A DNA stretch of 64,000 bases, from positions 163,028,437-163,092,436 of the forward strand of contig NC_135715.1 of the NCBI RefSeq assembly GCF_964656455.1, in the 5' to 3' direction. The stretch comes from Halichoerus grypus (lineage: Eukaryota > Chordata > Mammalia > Carnivora > Phocidae). The translations under genes and the position numbers were made by a program. This document shows positions 33,817-45,135 of the stretch, piece after piece. The notes under the pieces are model-generated. The model was given only the letters and a program-made list of their open reading frames with translations. It was not told the DNA's origin and made no database searches. How positions within the stretch are numbered: position 1 is the stretch's first letter; every line of letters starts with the position of its first letter.

Positions 33817-36108
33817 AGGAATTCTACCAAACATTTAAAGAAGAATTAATACCTATTCTTCTGAAGCTATCTCAAAAAAATAGAAATGGAAGGAAAACTT
33901 GTAAACTCATTCTATGAGGCCAGCATTACCTTGATCCCCAAACCAGACAAAGACCCCACCAAAAAGGAGAATTACAGACCAATATCCCTGAGGAGCATGG
34001 ATGCAAAAATTCTCACCAAGATACTAGCCAATAGGATCCAACAGCACATTAAAAGGATTATTCACTGCAACCAAGTGGGATTTATTCTTGGGCTGCAAGG
34101 GTGATTCAACATCTGCAAATCAATCAACATGATACACCACGTTAATAAAAGAAAGGACAAGAACCATATGATCCTCTCAATAGATGCAGAAAAAGCATTT
34201 GACAACATACAGCATCCTTTCTTGATAAAAACTCTCTGTAGTATAGGGATAGAAGGAACATCCCTCAATATAAAAGCCATACACGAAAAACCCAAAGCAA
34301 ATATCATCCTCAACAGGAAAAAACTGAGAGGTTTTCCCCTAAGGTCGGGAACATGGCAGGGAACATCCACCCTCACCACCGTTGTTCAACATAGTGCTAG
34401 AAGTCCTAGCCTCAGCAATCAGACAACAAAAAGAAATAAAAGGCATCCAAATCAGCAGAGAAGAAGTCAAACTCTCACTCTTCACAAATGACATGATACT
34501 CTATGTAGAAAACCCCAAAGACTCCACCCAAAAACTGCTACAACTCATACAGGAATTCAGCAAAGTGGCAGGATATAAAATCAATGCACAAAAATCAGTT
34601 GCATTTCTATATACCAACAATGAGACAGAAGAAAGAGAAATGAAGGAGTTGATCCCATTTACAATTGCACCAAAAACCATAAGATACCTAGGAATAAACC
34701 TAACCAAAGCGGTAAAGGATCTGTACTCTGAAAACTATAAAACACTTATGAAAGAAATTGAGGAAGACACAAAGAAATCGAAAAATGTTCCATGCTCATG
34801 GATTAGAAGAACAAATATTGTGAAAATGTCTATGCTACCCAAAGCAATCTACACATTCAATGCAACCCCTATCAAGCTCTATTAGAAAGCTGTAATCATC
34901 AAGACAGTATGGTACTGGCACAAAAACAGACACATAGATCAATGGAACAGAATAGAGAACCCAGAAATGGACCCTTAATGGTCAACTAATCTTTGACAAA
35001 GCAGGAAAGAATATCAAATGGAAAAAAAGACAGTCTCTTCAACAAATGGTATTGGGAAAATTGGACAGCCACATGCAGAAGAATGAAATTGGACCACTTT
35101 CTTACACCACTCACAAAAGTAAATTCAAAATGCATGAAAGACCTAAATGTAAGATAGGAATCCATCAAAATCCTAGAGGAGAACACAGGCAGCAACCTCT
35201 TTGACCTTGGCTGCAGTAACTTCTTGCTAGACATGTCTTCAAAGGCAGGGGAAACAATAGCAAAAATGAATCATTGGGACTTCATCAAGATAAAAAGCTT
35301 TTGCACAGCAAAGGAAACAGTCAACAAAACTAAAAGGCATCCTACAGAATGGGAGAAGATATTTGCAAATGTCTTAACAGATAAAAGGCTAGTGTCCATA
35401 ATCTATAAAGAACTTACCAAACTCAAAACCCAAAAAACAAAAAATCCAGTCAAGAAATGGGCAGAAGACATGACCAGACATTTCTCCAAAGAAGACATAC
35501 AAATGGCCAACAGACACATGAAAAAATGCTCAACATCACTTGGCATCAGGGAAATACAAATCAAAACCACAATGAGATACCACCTCACACCACCCAGAAT
35601 GGCTAAAATTAACAAGTCAGGAAACAACAGATGTTGGCAAAGATGTGGAGAAAGGGGAATCCCCTTACACTGTTGGTGGGAACGCAAACTGGTGCAGCCA
35701 CTCTGAAAACAGTATGGAGGTTCCTCAAAAACTTAAAAATAGAGCTACCCTATGACCCAGCAATTTCATTACTAGGTATTTATCCAACAGAAACAAACAA
35801 AGTGATTCGGAGGGGCACATGCACCCCAATGTTTATAGCATCAATATCCACAATAGCCAAAATGTGGAAAGAGCCCAGATATCCATAGACAGAATGGATA
35901 AAGAAGAAAAGAAGATGTGGTATATATGTGTATATATGTGTGGAACACAATGGAATATTACTTGGCTATCAAAAAGATTGAAACATTGCCATTTGCAGCA
36001 ATGTGGATGGAACTAGAGGGTATCATACTAAAGCGAAATAAGTCAGTGAGAGAAAGACAAATATCATTATTTCACTCATATGTGGAATATAAGAAACAAA
36101 ACAGATGA
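33817..36108 (+). pseudogene. Broken L1 ORF2 remnant (reverse transcriptase to C-terminus)
   Basis: ORF2 of L1 codes for an endonuclease/reverse transcriptase that copies L1 RNA into the genome. Recognisable blocks are [21 protein letters not shown] (within frame 33886-34104), [15 protein letters not shown] (34129-34491), and the reverse-transcriptase active-site region at 34481-34492. That site reads F-T-N-D, where the family normally has an aromatic residue, A, D, D, so one catalytic aspartate is replaced. The reading frame is broken by a stop at 34102-34104, a frame change near 34350-34385, a stop at 34883-34885, and more shifts between 35700 and 35920. The C-terminal part (frame 35917-36108) still shows the YYLAIKK and PFAAMWMELEGI blocks. 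The endonuclease domain is missing. It is a dead copy. Confidence 0.93.
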
Positions 36109-36369
36109 ATATAGGGGAAGGGAAGGAAAAATAAAATAAGATGAAAACAGAGAGGGAGGCAAACCAAAGAAACTCTTAACTATAGGAAACAAACTAAGGG
36201 TTGCTGGAGGGGAGGTTGGTGGGGGGATGGGGTAACTGGGTGAAGGGCATTAAGGAGGGCACTTGATGGAATGAGCTGGATGTTATATGCAACTGGTGAA
36301 TCACTAAATTCTACCTCTGAAACTAATAATACACTATACGTTAATTAAATTGAATTTAAATTTTAAAAA
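33817..36369 (+). mobile_element. 5'-truncated L1 LINE, 2.55 kb
   Basis: The insertion is bounded by the direct repeat gttttgctatg (33806-33816 and 36370-36380). It holds the 3' half of ORF2 from the reverse-transcriptase region onward, then an L1-type 3'UTR with the gggttgctggaggggaggtt block and an ending in ctctgaaactaataatacac and an AT-rich tail. 5' truncation is the usual outcome of L1 target-primed reverse transcription. ORF1, the promoter and the endonuclease domain are absent, so it cannot move by itself. Confidence 0.96.
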
Positions 36370-36425
36370 GTTTTGCTATGGATGGATGGATAAATGAATA
36401 GATGAATAAATGAGTGAATAGAAGG

Positions 36426-39400
36426 TTTGTTCTGTATTAGAAGATAGCAATTTGGTTTAGCATATTTGCTGATTTAAAAAAAGCAGCTTAAAACATAATT
36501 TCCTGAAAGTACCAACTAACTCTTTCAAAGAACTTATATATAAAGAAGACTGATTTAACTTATACTTTAAAAATATTTTTATAGGGGAAATAAGCAAAAA
36601 TAACACAGGGAAGCATTTCTAAATTTTGACAATCCTGCTTTTGGAGGGGGACACAGATTCTGTAGAGAATACAGGTCCACAATTCCTTATTCATAATTCC
36701 AAAATCCAAAGAGCTGTAATAAACAAAAGTTTTTCTTAACTCATATGGCAGGAAACCTCACCTGAACCGACATGAGGCTATTTACAGCCTTTGTTTATAT
36801 TTATTCTACCAAGTGTGGCTATCACACATACTTCTGCAGAAATATTAATGTTTGATTATAGGGAGCTCTGGATGTCCCTGGGGTGTTAAGTAATAGATGG
36901 CATATTCACCATATTTTTCCCCTTCTAAAATCTAAAAAGAATCTTGAATTTCAATACATATGGCCTCAAGGCATTGAGAAAAGGGATCGGGACTCTATAT
37001 TAACAAAATGCTGCTTTCGTATGTCCGAGTTTACTCAGTAACTGGAATAGATTGCTAACAAGACAAGACACTCAGAGGTCTTAAATACTGTATATAAAAG
37101 ATCTTCGTGCTTGAGACCTTACAGCATTATATTTTTAAAGTATGAATTCTTTATACAGTAAACATATCATGAGCACAGACCAAGCAGCTACATTATTACA
37201 GACTAAAGACCTCAGAGAAGATGGTGCTACCACTCTTGTTCTCAGGGCTCCTAAATAATTTTACAAGTGGCATAAAAATTACTTACAGGAGTCTCTGAAA
37301 TATGCTTTCATTTTTGATCCATTTGAAGCTTTCTGTGTTTCTTTTAATTTTTCTCCATTAAGACCCACAAAAATCACAAAGCAATTTCTTAATTGCAACC
37401 ACACTAACTGATGCAGACTTCTAAAGCATGGGACATTTTCTAAAACAAAGGGGACGGTCCCAGTGCTTCTTCCGTGACCCAGAGTCTTCTGTGGACAAAT
37501 GGCACCACTGATCGCTCAACACACCGACTGGGGACAGCAGTTACTGGTGTGGGTTTGGATGAAAGAAGCTTTGAAGTCACAGCTCAAGCCCAAATACCAG
37601 TGCTGGAAGGATACATTTCTGCCTCCAAAAGGCAGTTACTCCTGAATGTTATATGGGCTTGAAAGATTCAACTACCAGTACCAAATCCCAAGTCACTCTT
37701 TCTAACTTGGGTGGGAAAAGAGGTGGGTGAGGGCCTGCCAGGTGTGTATGTGTGGGCGGGGGGTGGGGGGGGTGGGGGGGTGTGGGCAGAGATCAGGAGG
37801 CCTGCTCACTCAGCATTTCTCAGACAAAAGCCTTGGTTTTGGTTTCATTTGCTCTGGCCTTCAGAGCCCAACTTACTAATGGCTCTGTTAATGCAAAAGC
37901 TACAGATTTCACTGTATTGGTAAAAACTGATATTAAGCAAGTTATGTGATTGGCAGGTGAACACCAAAACTTGCAGCCTGGGCCACTTGCATTAGGAAGC
38001 ATCGCGGCACGCGGCTGCTTAAATGGGCAAAGCTTTGGATGAAGGTGACTTCCGTGCCTGAGTTGGGTCTAAATTATGGAAGGGTTTTGCCACGTATTTA
38101 GATATTTTGCTGCACCGTGACTTGATGATCTTTCAAGGAAGTGTCTGCCAGTGTGTTTTCTATGTACTTTCCCTGCAGCAATAAGAAGTCCCGCAGAACT
38201 TGCTAAGCAGGATGAAAAGAACCAAGGGCTCATCTAAACTTCCACTTAGGGGACACATTTGGGTCTCTCCATTATGTCCCACTGAGTCTTTGTTAATGGG
38301 AATTTTGTTCCAGTCATGGGACCTTCACAGGCTGCTGGTACTCATATCTCCAGGGGGACAAATTCTATTTCAAGAAAAATAGCACCTCTTCTCTTCCAAG
38401 AGATCTGTCACCACTGCAGAGCTGGGAAGTGCTGCTCACAGCCCTGGGTGGGAAGGCAGCTTGCTGAGTCAGCCCTACAGAGTGTGAATGGTGTGCAGTC
38501 ATTAGGGTGATGATTTCCATGGGAAATGACCTGAAGAATTTCAGTAATGAAATTCCATGCAGGAGTCTTGAAGGGCCCACAAGTACCAATCCATTCTAGA
38601 GTCTGGGCTCAGAGCAAACTCTGTCAAGCATGAAGTCGAGTACTTTCAAAGCATGCTTTGACATGGCTTTAAACAAAGAAGAGCAAGTCTCTGCTTTGGA
38701 CTTTTATTCATTCACACCAGCTTCCAAGGAAGAGGACAGACTAATCTCCTTTGTTGATGCTGTCACAGTATTGGATTTCTGACCAGCCAAAGGTCACTCC
38801 GGTGACTTGGCAGGGGGTAGTCAACGAAGATTCCTAATTCGTGAAGCTTTGGAGGGAAAAAGTGGGTGAAGATTCGTATGGAGGTTTTTGCTTTTGTTTT
38901 TATTCCCCAGGAAGGTGGGAATCCAGAATTCCGCTATAAAATAAACTTGATGACCAAAAGCAACCACAATAGAATAACAATCCTTTTTCTGGTTTTCTAT
39001 ATCCTATTTTCTTAATTGGGTGGGCGGGAGAGCTAATTTCCACAGGGAGCAAGTAGGTGGGCACAGGCTGTATAAATCCCACACTTGCAATCTCTGGCAG
39101 GGATGTGCACTGCCATTATGCCTTCTAAATGTCAGCTGAGGTAGAAACTGGTTCCAGATCTGAGAGGTGCCAGACACCTGCTCCCTCGGCTCCAAGGCTC
39201 CAAGATGTGCTTCTGCTGGTAGGTCGCCTGTACACAACCCTTTCTCAGCACACACTGATCCTCTGAACCCAGGAGCAGTTGAGAATACTGAGTGTGCTCA
39301 GATTCCCCTTCCTTCTCAACACCCATATTCCTCTCCTACGATTTGCTCTTCCGATAGGAGGCTGAGCTGGGCGTCTGTGCTTTCATTTGGTACCTGAGTT

Positions 39401-39811
39401 CTCAAAATCTCTGAAATGCCATCTTTTCTGTGGAAGGCTGTGACTTTTCAGAGAGCCAAATGCCTCAATTAGGCGGTAGCAACTTTGAGAACCACCTTAG
39501 TATAAAAAGTGTTTAACCTAGAAGATAGCTATGCTGGTGAGCTCCTTCACGAAGGAGAAGCAATAGGACTAATTAAATTGACAGTGATCGCATTCTAGGT
39601 TATTTTCATTTCTTTTCATTCACAAGCAATTTTTAGAAATGGCTTTGTTCACCTTTTCTAAAATTGAGTGTGGGTGTAACTCTATCTAAAATTCAACGGA
39701 CCCAGTAATTTAAATATAGTTACCAGTAGTTTGGTACCCAGAGCTTTGTTTTTGGAATATGGATTCTTTGTGGCTACCTCAGCCTCCAAATCCATCAATT
39801 TAGGCAACCTA
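36426..39811. other. Mostly unique stretch, one possible old repeat
   Basis: The segment 36650-36960 (aattccttattcataattcc, aggaaacctcacctgaaccg, aggctatttacagcctttgt) resembles an old dispersed mammalian repeat that I cannot name. The remainder looks unique, apart from the G-rich tract at 37754-37786. Several 60-83-codon frames at 38200-39400 have no domains. Confidence 0.4.
37754..37786 (+). other. G-rich tract, G-quadruplex candidate
   Basis: G-runs of 3, 6, 8, 7 and 3 bases are separated by loops of 1-3 bases (c, t, t, tgt). This satisfies the usual four-run quadruplex pattern on the plus strand with very short loops. Confidence 0.7.
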
Positions 39812-39995
39812 ACGCAATAATAGCTAACATTTATTGAGCATTTACAATGTACCAGACACCGATAGCTTAAGAGAATTTCCCCCATACTCATAGCACCCTA
39901 TTAGGTAGGCAATGTTATTATTCCTGTGTTACAGATGAAGAAAGTATGAAACAAGGACACAAAGAGGTTAACTAACTTGCTAAGTGTCATGCAGC
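39812..39995 (-). repeat. MIR SINE
   Basis: Marks: gcaataatagctaacattta, ttgagcatttacaatgtacc, agacaccgatagctta, tattattcctgtgttacaga and taactaacttgctaagtgtc. This is the reverse complement of MIR, with the tail end first. Confidence 0.85.
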
Positions 39996-40002
39996 TGTAT
40001 AG

Positions 40003-40120
40003 TAATCATAGCAATATTCATATAGCATTTACTTTGGGCCAGACACTTTGTTAAATGCTATGAAGCACATAACATGTATAAACGTGTTAACTCACAGCAA
40101 TCCTGAAGGTAGACAGCGAA
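40003..40120 (-). repeat. MIR SINE, partial, directly after another MIR
   Basis: The text gtaatcatagcaatattcat, atagcatttactttgggcca and gacactttgttaaatgctat is the tail part of a second MIR in the same orientation. It is either an independent insertion or a local duplication of the neighbour. Confidence 0.65.
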
Positions 40121-40220
40121 GGGGTTCAGAACAAGTCTTCTCGAAACATATCAATTTCGCATGTTGGGCTATTTTGAGATGAAGGCAATCAAGACCCAGC
40201 AGACTCAAGAAAAATTTTTA

Positions 40221-40424
40221 GGGGCACCTGGGTGGCTCAGTCGTTAAGCATTTGCCTTTGGCTCAGGTCATGATCCCGGGATCCTGGGATCGAGCCCCAC
40301 ATCGGGCTCCCTGCTCAGCGGAAGCCTGCTTCTCCCACTACCCCTCCCCCTGCTTGTATTCCCTCTCTCGCTGTCTCTCTCTCTGTCAAAATAAATAAAT
40401 AAAATCTTAAAAAAAAAAAAAGAA
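40221..40424 (+). mobile_element. Can-SINE, plus strand
   Basis: Head ggggcacctgggtggctcag, tcatgatcccgggatcctgg, a CT-rich part, and a caaaataaataaataaaatc tail. The flanks agaaaaattttta (40208-40220) and agagaaactttta (40425-40437) match at 11 of 13 bases, a diverged target-site duplication. Confidence 0.95.
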
Positions 40425-40796
40425 AGAGAAACTTTTACCTCCCACTCCACTACCTAAAAGAATATAGATGGAGGACTGACGCAGAAAGAAAACTATTACT
40501 AAGAGATTAGTTTTTACCTGAGGGACCTCTCTATTTGGCAGGACAGACATCTAATTACCGAACATCTGCTTTTCTCCTTGTCCTGTGAATCACCCTCCTC
40601 CCCTTTGAAGCCCCAGGTCCCTATCCCATTCCTTAGCTCAAGATGGCATCTAGGCCTCAAATGCCTGGATTGTCCTTGGGGCTCCCATGTGTATACGTAT
40701 AATTACATTTGTTTTTCTCCTGTTAGTCTATCTTATGTTAATTTGATTATTAGACCAGCCAAAGAACCTAGGAGAGTAGAAAAAAAATTTTTCCTC

Positions 40797-40940
40797 CCAA
40801 CAGTGGTATTAGTATCCCATTTTACAGATGAAAAAATGGAGGCACAGGGACGCTGTCCAAAGGAACACAGCAGGAGGGCTAGGATTTAAACCTAGACAGT
40901 GTATGTAGTTCTAAATTCTATGCTAAACTGCTTCTCATGT
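40797..40940 (-). repeat. MIR SINE fragment
   Basis: Marks: ggtattagtatcccatttta, cagatgaaaaaatggaggca, ggatttaaacctagacagtg, and aattctatgctaaactgctt at the tRNA-like end. Confidence 0.8.
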
Positions 40941-40984
40941 AGTCTTTAATATTGTTATTTCAGTCTTCATTTTCCAAAATAAAT

Positions 40985-41105
40985 GCTCCTTAGGGTTGTT
41001 ATTAGGATTACGTCATATAATCTGTGTGAAGAATTTAGCACAGTGCCTGGCACATGGTAAAATCCCACAATAAATAATAGTCACTATTATTATTAGTCGT
41101 AATAA
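40985..41105 (+). repeat. MIR SINE fragment, opposite orientation
   Basis: Marks: agggttgttattaggattac, gtgaagaatttagcacagtg, cctggcacatggtaaaatcc and a cactattattattag end. It lies about 45 bases from a MIR in the other orientation. Confidence 0.8.
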
Positions 41106-41439
41106 AATTCATGCCGCATAATTTTTTCCCAGTGGGAAACAGAATGAGAAGAACACATTTTTGTCTACCTTAAAGCAGCTGTACAAGAGTGACCAGCTAC
41201 AGGTAGTTAATAAAACCCTTTTTGTGTGTGATGAGGAATATTGATAAACTCTGTACTATTTGCCATTCTTCCTCTGTCTGTGAAGCACCGCAACCATTTC
41301 CCTCCTTTGGAATGTTCATTCAGGGCAAGCCTCAGAGCCAAAAAGCAGGTGAAAAAGAATTAGGAAGTTCTATTAGATTCTAAGGAGGGGAAAAAAAGTC
41401 ATAGCCTCTTCATCTCTAAAATACAGATGACAATCCCAC
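41106..41439. other. Unique non-coding stretch, no gene seen
   Basis: I see no repeat, exon or notable motif here. Confidence 0.45.
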
Positions 41440-42010
41440 CTTATCTAGCACTCAGGGACGGCGTGAGGCACACAAAAGAGCAAACATGAAGGCGCTTTGA
41501 AAACCGTGCACCCTAATCAAGCAGTATCGTTCGTATGAGACGGTGGCCCCGAGAAGTCCCACATGTGTACAAGTCACAGACACCGTTAAGAGTAGCGAGC
41601 CACCCTGGGAGCCTCCGACACAAGATGAGAGGCTGCTGGAAAAGGTAGCAAGTCTGGGGGAGGGAAGAAGAGAAGTTGTGCCTTTTGGAGCGGACAGGGG
41701 AACTCCATGGAATAACAACAGGAGGAAGAGAGGCTGGTGCATAGGTGGCAGGTAGCAAGAGCATCCAGTCCGGGAGGGTCTCGCACTTCCTTCAGCACAG
41801 CCTCAGAGGGGCGTGCCCTTAGATGGCCCCGCCCCGCAGCTCAGCCTTCCCCCCCGCCCCCCCCCGCCCCTTTGGAAGCGGAGAACAATACCCTGGTGCA
41901 GTTGCTATGACAAATCCCCGGGGGAGTGGGTAGTCAGCAGGCGGCACATTCCAACCAACATTAGCCCGCCACTGGAGCCTCCTCTAAGCGAACTGTGGAA
42001 TGTGTGACTT
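41440..42010. promoter_or_regulatory. CpG-enriched patch with GC box and X-box-like site
   Basis: My count is about 24 CpG in 570 bases, well above background. It has an SP1/KLF-type box CCCCGCCCC at 41827-41835, a C7-G-C9-G-C4 run at 41849-41870 (G-quadruplex on minus, i-motif on plus), and an RFX X-box-like gttgctatgacaa at 41901-41913. No exon or TATA box is visible. The 64-96-codon frames here overlap on both strands. It could be a distal regulatory element or an unannotated promoter. Confidence 0.35.
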
Positions 42011-43379
42011 CAAGGAAGGGATTAATGTGTTTAGAGGCTCAGTCAAGCCCACCACCAGAAGACTTCTAAAGAGCGGAGGAAACAGAGGAATGGCTCAAAG
42101 CGAACCCATTATGCACAGCCTCAGCAATGTGCCAACCTTTCCTGGCTTCTCACTAGGTGTCTCAACAATTATAGACTAGGAGACACCGACGGGTGATGCG
42201 TAGTGAAGTTGCAGACAGGTGAGAGATATAAATACCTATGAATGACTCCACTGCTGGGCAGTCCACTAAGAGGGTGAAAGGATTTGCAGAACGGGGTGAT
42301 TCAAAATATTTTCAATAGCATCACCAGCTAAAATACCATCCCAGGGCAAATTTCCTCCAGCTTGTGTTTAGAGCCAAGTCTAGAAGAGGCATTCCATCAG
42401 CCAAACCGATGGGTGTTAAGAGTACTTGCAAATAGGCTCCTTTGTTAAAATGGCAAATTGTGATTTAGTATCCTTGGAACTAGCCAGATTAGCAAATGAG
42501 AATGTTTTCTAATGATAAATTGTGCTAATTTGGGTTTCATTGGTCAAGTGAGCTGTTACTCTGTATTTTACAACCACGTCTGACAACAGAGTTACTGAAG
42601 ACCTTCCAGTCATATTCTGGGGGACTGTTTCTGCCAGGACTCCAAACAGTTCAGCAATAACAGTTGCCTCAAATTTCCTTTTAATAAACGAAGTTACTTT
42701 GGCATGTTTATGCCGTGTTCCTTGTGGATTTTTGGGAATCAGTTCTAGCTTATTTGGATAAACTGCTTTGTAAGGGTTTGTGAATATCAACACATGGATG
42801 ACATATAAAATAGAATACCATTTATCACATACACATTTCAAAGTTATTTTTTTCCACTTGAAGGAGAAATACATGCACAATATAGAAGATACATAAAATC
42901 TATGAAAGCAGCAAAATTAGTCCTTATTTGTTCGGTAGTAAAAAAAAAAAAATCAACTCAAATCAGCTTAACTGGCTCATGTAAGGAGGAAATTCAACTG
43001 GAGTTGATACCTTCAGGCATAGTTGGTTCCAGGAATTAAGCTGTGTCTCCTGTGTCCTATGCTGTGGGAAAGGCAGACAAAAGGCACAGTTCACTACGAG
43101 CAGCCAGAGACAAAATGATAGCCCATATTGCCATCGCTCAAAACAATTACGCTTGATATTCTGTCATATTTCCTTCTTGTCTTTTTCATGCACATTTTCC
43201 CTTGCTCATTCAGAAATTGAAAACCGAGCCAGTTATTGCACCCTGAAGATGCAATGAAGATATGGATGCATTTCCCATCAGTGTCCTGACCCATCACTCA
43301 CAGTCCCTGCAGGTGAGTATCAGAAGGGCATGTCTGCCATGTCTGCTCAAACTCTCTACAGCTGCTATTCTTTGGTGAC
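42011..43379. other. Unique non-coding stretch, no gene seen
   Basis: The 123-codon minus frame at 42509-42880 is one of the longer frames in the window but has no domain that I recognise. A 13-base A-run lies at about 42940-42952. A 7-bp inverted repeat ggtgtct/agacacc flanks 42163-42180. Confidence 0.5.
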
Positions 43380-43575
43380 AGGGCTATCCAGAGAACTTTC
43401 TACAATGATGGAAATGTCCTACATCTGCCTGTCCACACATTAGTCACTAACACACTGAACGCTTTAAGTGTGGCCAGTGCCACTGAGGAAATAAAGTTTA
43501 CATTTTATTTAATTTGTATTAATTTAAAGTTAAATAGCCACATGTGGCTACTGGCTGCCATATTGGACCACCCAG
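43380..43575 (+). mobile_element. hAT-Charlie non-autonomous DNA transposon fossil
   Basis: Recognisable text: ggctatccagagaactttct, acaatgatggaaatgtccta, aagtgtggccagtgccactg, aggaaataaagtttacattt, aatagccacatgtggctact and ggctgccatattggacc. The order fits an old mammalian hAT element with no coding capacity. The exact family (MER5/MER20 class or a relative) is from memory. Confidence 0.75.
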
Positions 43576-44834
43576 GGCCTATACAAGTGCCATGAGTAGA
43601 AGCCACAGCTTAAACATGAATGCACATCCTACCTCTCTACAGATAACAGATGCACCACTGAAGGCTCTGATTGGAAACGTCTAATAAAAAGACACTTTAA
43701 TAAGCTTCTGTGGTGGCTCCTTTCTGTCCTCAAGCAAAGTCCTCAGCTCTGAGTCTTCCTGCTCACCCAGTGCCAGCCTTAAGTCCCTGCCTCTCTCTCA
43801 CCCAGAGCAGAGTTCTCAGGAAAATTCACAGGCTTTCCAGCACTGTCTTGATTTGCTAGTTATTCCCTGTTTTGTTCTAAAGAGGCAAATATGATGTGGG
43901 GCTAAGGAAGGTTAAGGAGGAGCCTGTCTTGATCACAGAGCATATCTGTGAATTCCCAAAGCTGTAAAAAAAAAAAAAAAAAAAGCTAAAAAGGGTGATG
44001 TCGTGATTTCAGAATTTCTTCTGAAACAGAAACGCGGCAGCGTTGTGCCATGACTCTGTTTACTTCCACATTTTCTTATCTGTTAGTGAAGGTTTGCAGT
44101 CCTTTGGCAATTAAAATACAGACCCTATTACTGTCACTGTGACATTTATTTTATCAGCATCGGAGCTGTAAATACCCTAAGTGAGGCAGCAGAACATCAT
44201 AACCTTCAAGGAGTGTTGAACACAAGCCTTCAACAGCAAGCATATGATTTAATATGTTAGTCTTGAAGATACAATAGCAAAACCACTTCAGGAAGATCCA
44301 TGATAATGTGAAATCTGTTGTGTGCCTTCTGTTCTAGATTTCAGGCTCTTAAAAGGCAGGGACCCATCTGTCAACTGCCCAAGATGGTAGACTCGTTAGT
44401 AGGCCAAGCAGGAGCCTGAAGGCAGGGCTGTCTGGCTCTGAAGACAGTTTGCTTTCCTGGCACCAGCCCATCGTAGCTTCTCCTGTATGACTTTATATTG
44501 CCAGCATTTGGAGGGGCAAAGAATGGAGAGAACATTCCCCCAAAGAATGCAACCAAGGGATTCAACAGGCTCTGCTCCTTTTTCCCCCCCAGTATCTTCA
44601 ACACCAATGTGCTCCTGAAATAATGCATTCCTGAAGTCTATTTAATAACAGTTTTGTTTTTTGTTTTTGGGTTTTTTTTCAGTCATAATGTGAGGACTAT
44701 CTGAAGGGTAACAGGTGCATGCTGGTTACCTGCACACAGTGTCACGTTGCCCAGTGTGCCTGGCGTTCTGCAAGTCTCTTCCAGGTGAACTCATGCTTGC
44801 CCTTTCCAGGTGGCCCTGCCAAGAGGGAACCAGA
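43576..44834. other. Unique non-coding stretch, no gene seen
   Basis: An 18-base A-run lies near 43967-43984. The minus frame at 44371-44628 (85 codons) has no domain. Confidence 0.5.
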
Positions 44835-45135
44835 CCACTCACTCTCTCTCAACCCCTTCCAAGCTTCAGTCTTCATGTCTACAATGGAGATAATCATACC
44901 ACCCATCTCTTAGAGCAGGAGTTGGAAAACTATGGCCCATGGATCAAAACCAGCCATGCCAGTTCATTTCCTTATTGTCTATGGCTGTTTTCATGCTATA
45001 AGGGCAGAGCCGAGGAGGTGTGACAGAGACCGTATGGTCCGCAAGACATTCTAGGAAGTTTGCCAACTTTTGATGTGAGGGCCATGGCATATAGTAAGTG
45101 CTCAATAAATATTAACCGCTGATATTATTATTGTC
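44835..45135 (+). repeat. MIR SINE split by a DNA transposon
   Basis: The left part has cttcagtcttcatgtctaca and atggagataatcataccacc. The right part, after 45080, has ggcatatagtaagtgctcaa and taaatattaaccgctgatat. Together they give one MIR in plus orientation with an insertion between. Confidence 0.7.
44916..45072 (-). mobile_element. hAT-Charlie fossil nested in a MIR
   Basis: It starts caggagttggaaaactatgg, contains ttattgtctatggctgtttt, gtgacagagaccgtatggtc and cgcaagacattctaggaagt, and ends tttgccaacttttg. The ends are the near-inverted termini of a MER20-like element. The middle (an AATAAAG-type segment) is deleted. Confidence 0.8.

Noticed and set aside
34382..34885. 167-codon frame resembling a reverse transcriptase
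   Set aside because: It is one of several broken pieces of the L1 ORF2 remnant, not a host gene.
42156..42187. 7-bp inverted repeat ggtgtct/agacacc
   Set aside because: The arms are short and the 18-base loop long. This is expected many times by chance.
42509..42880. 123-codon minus-strand frame
   Set aside because: No domain or repeat origin recognised, and the length is within chance expectation for 64 kb of AT-rich DNA.
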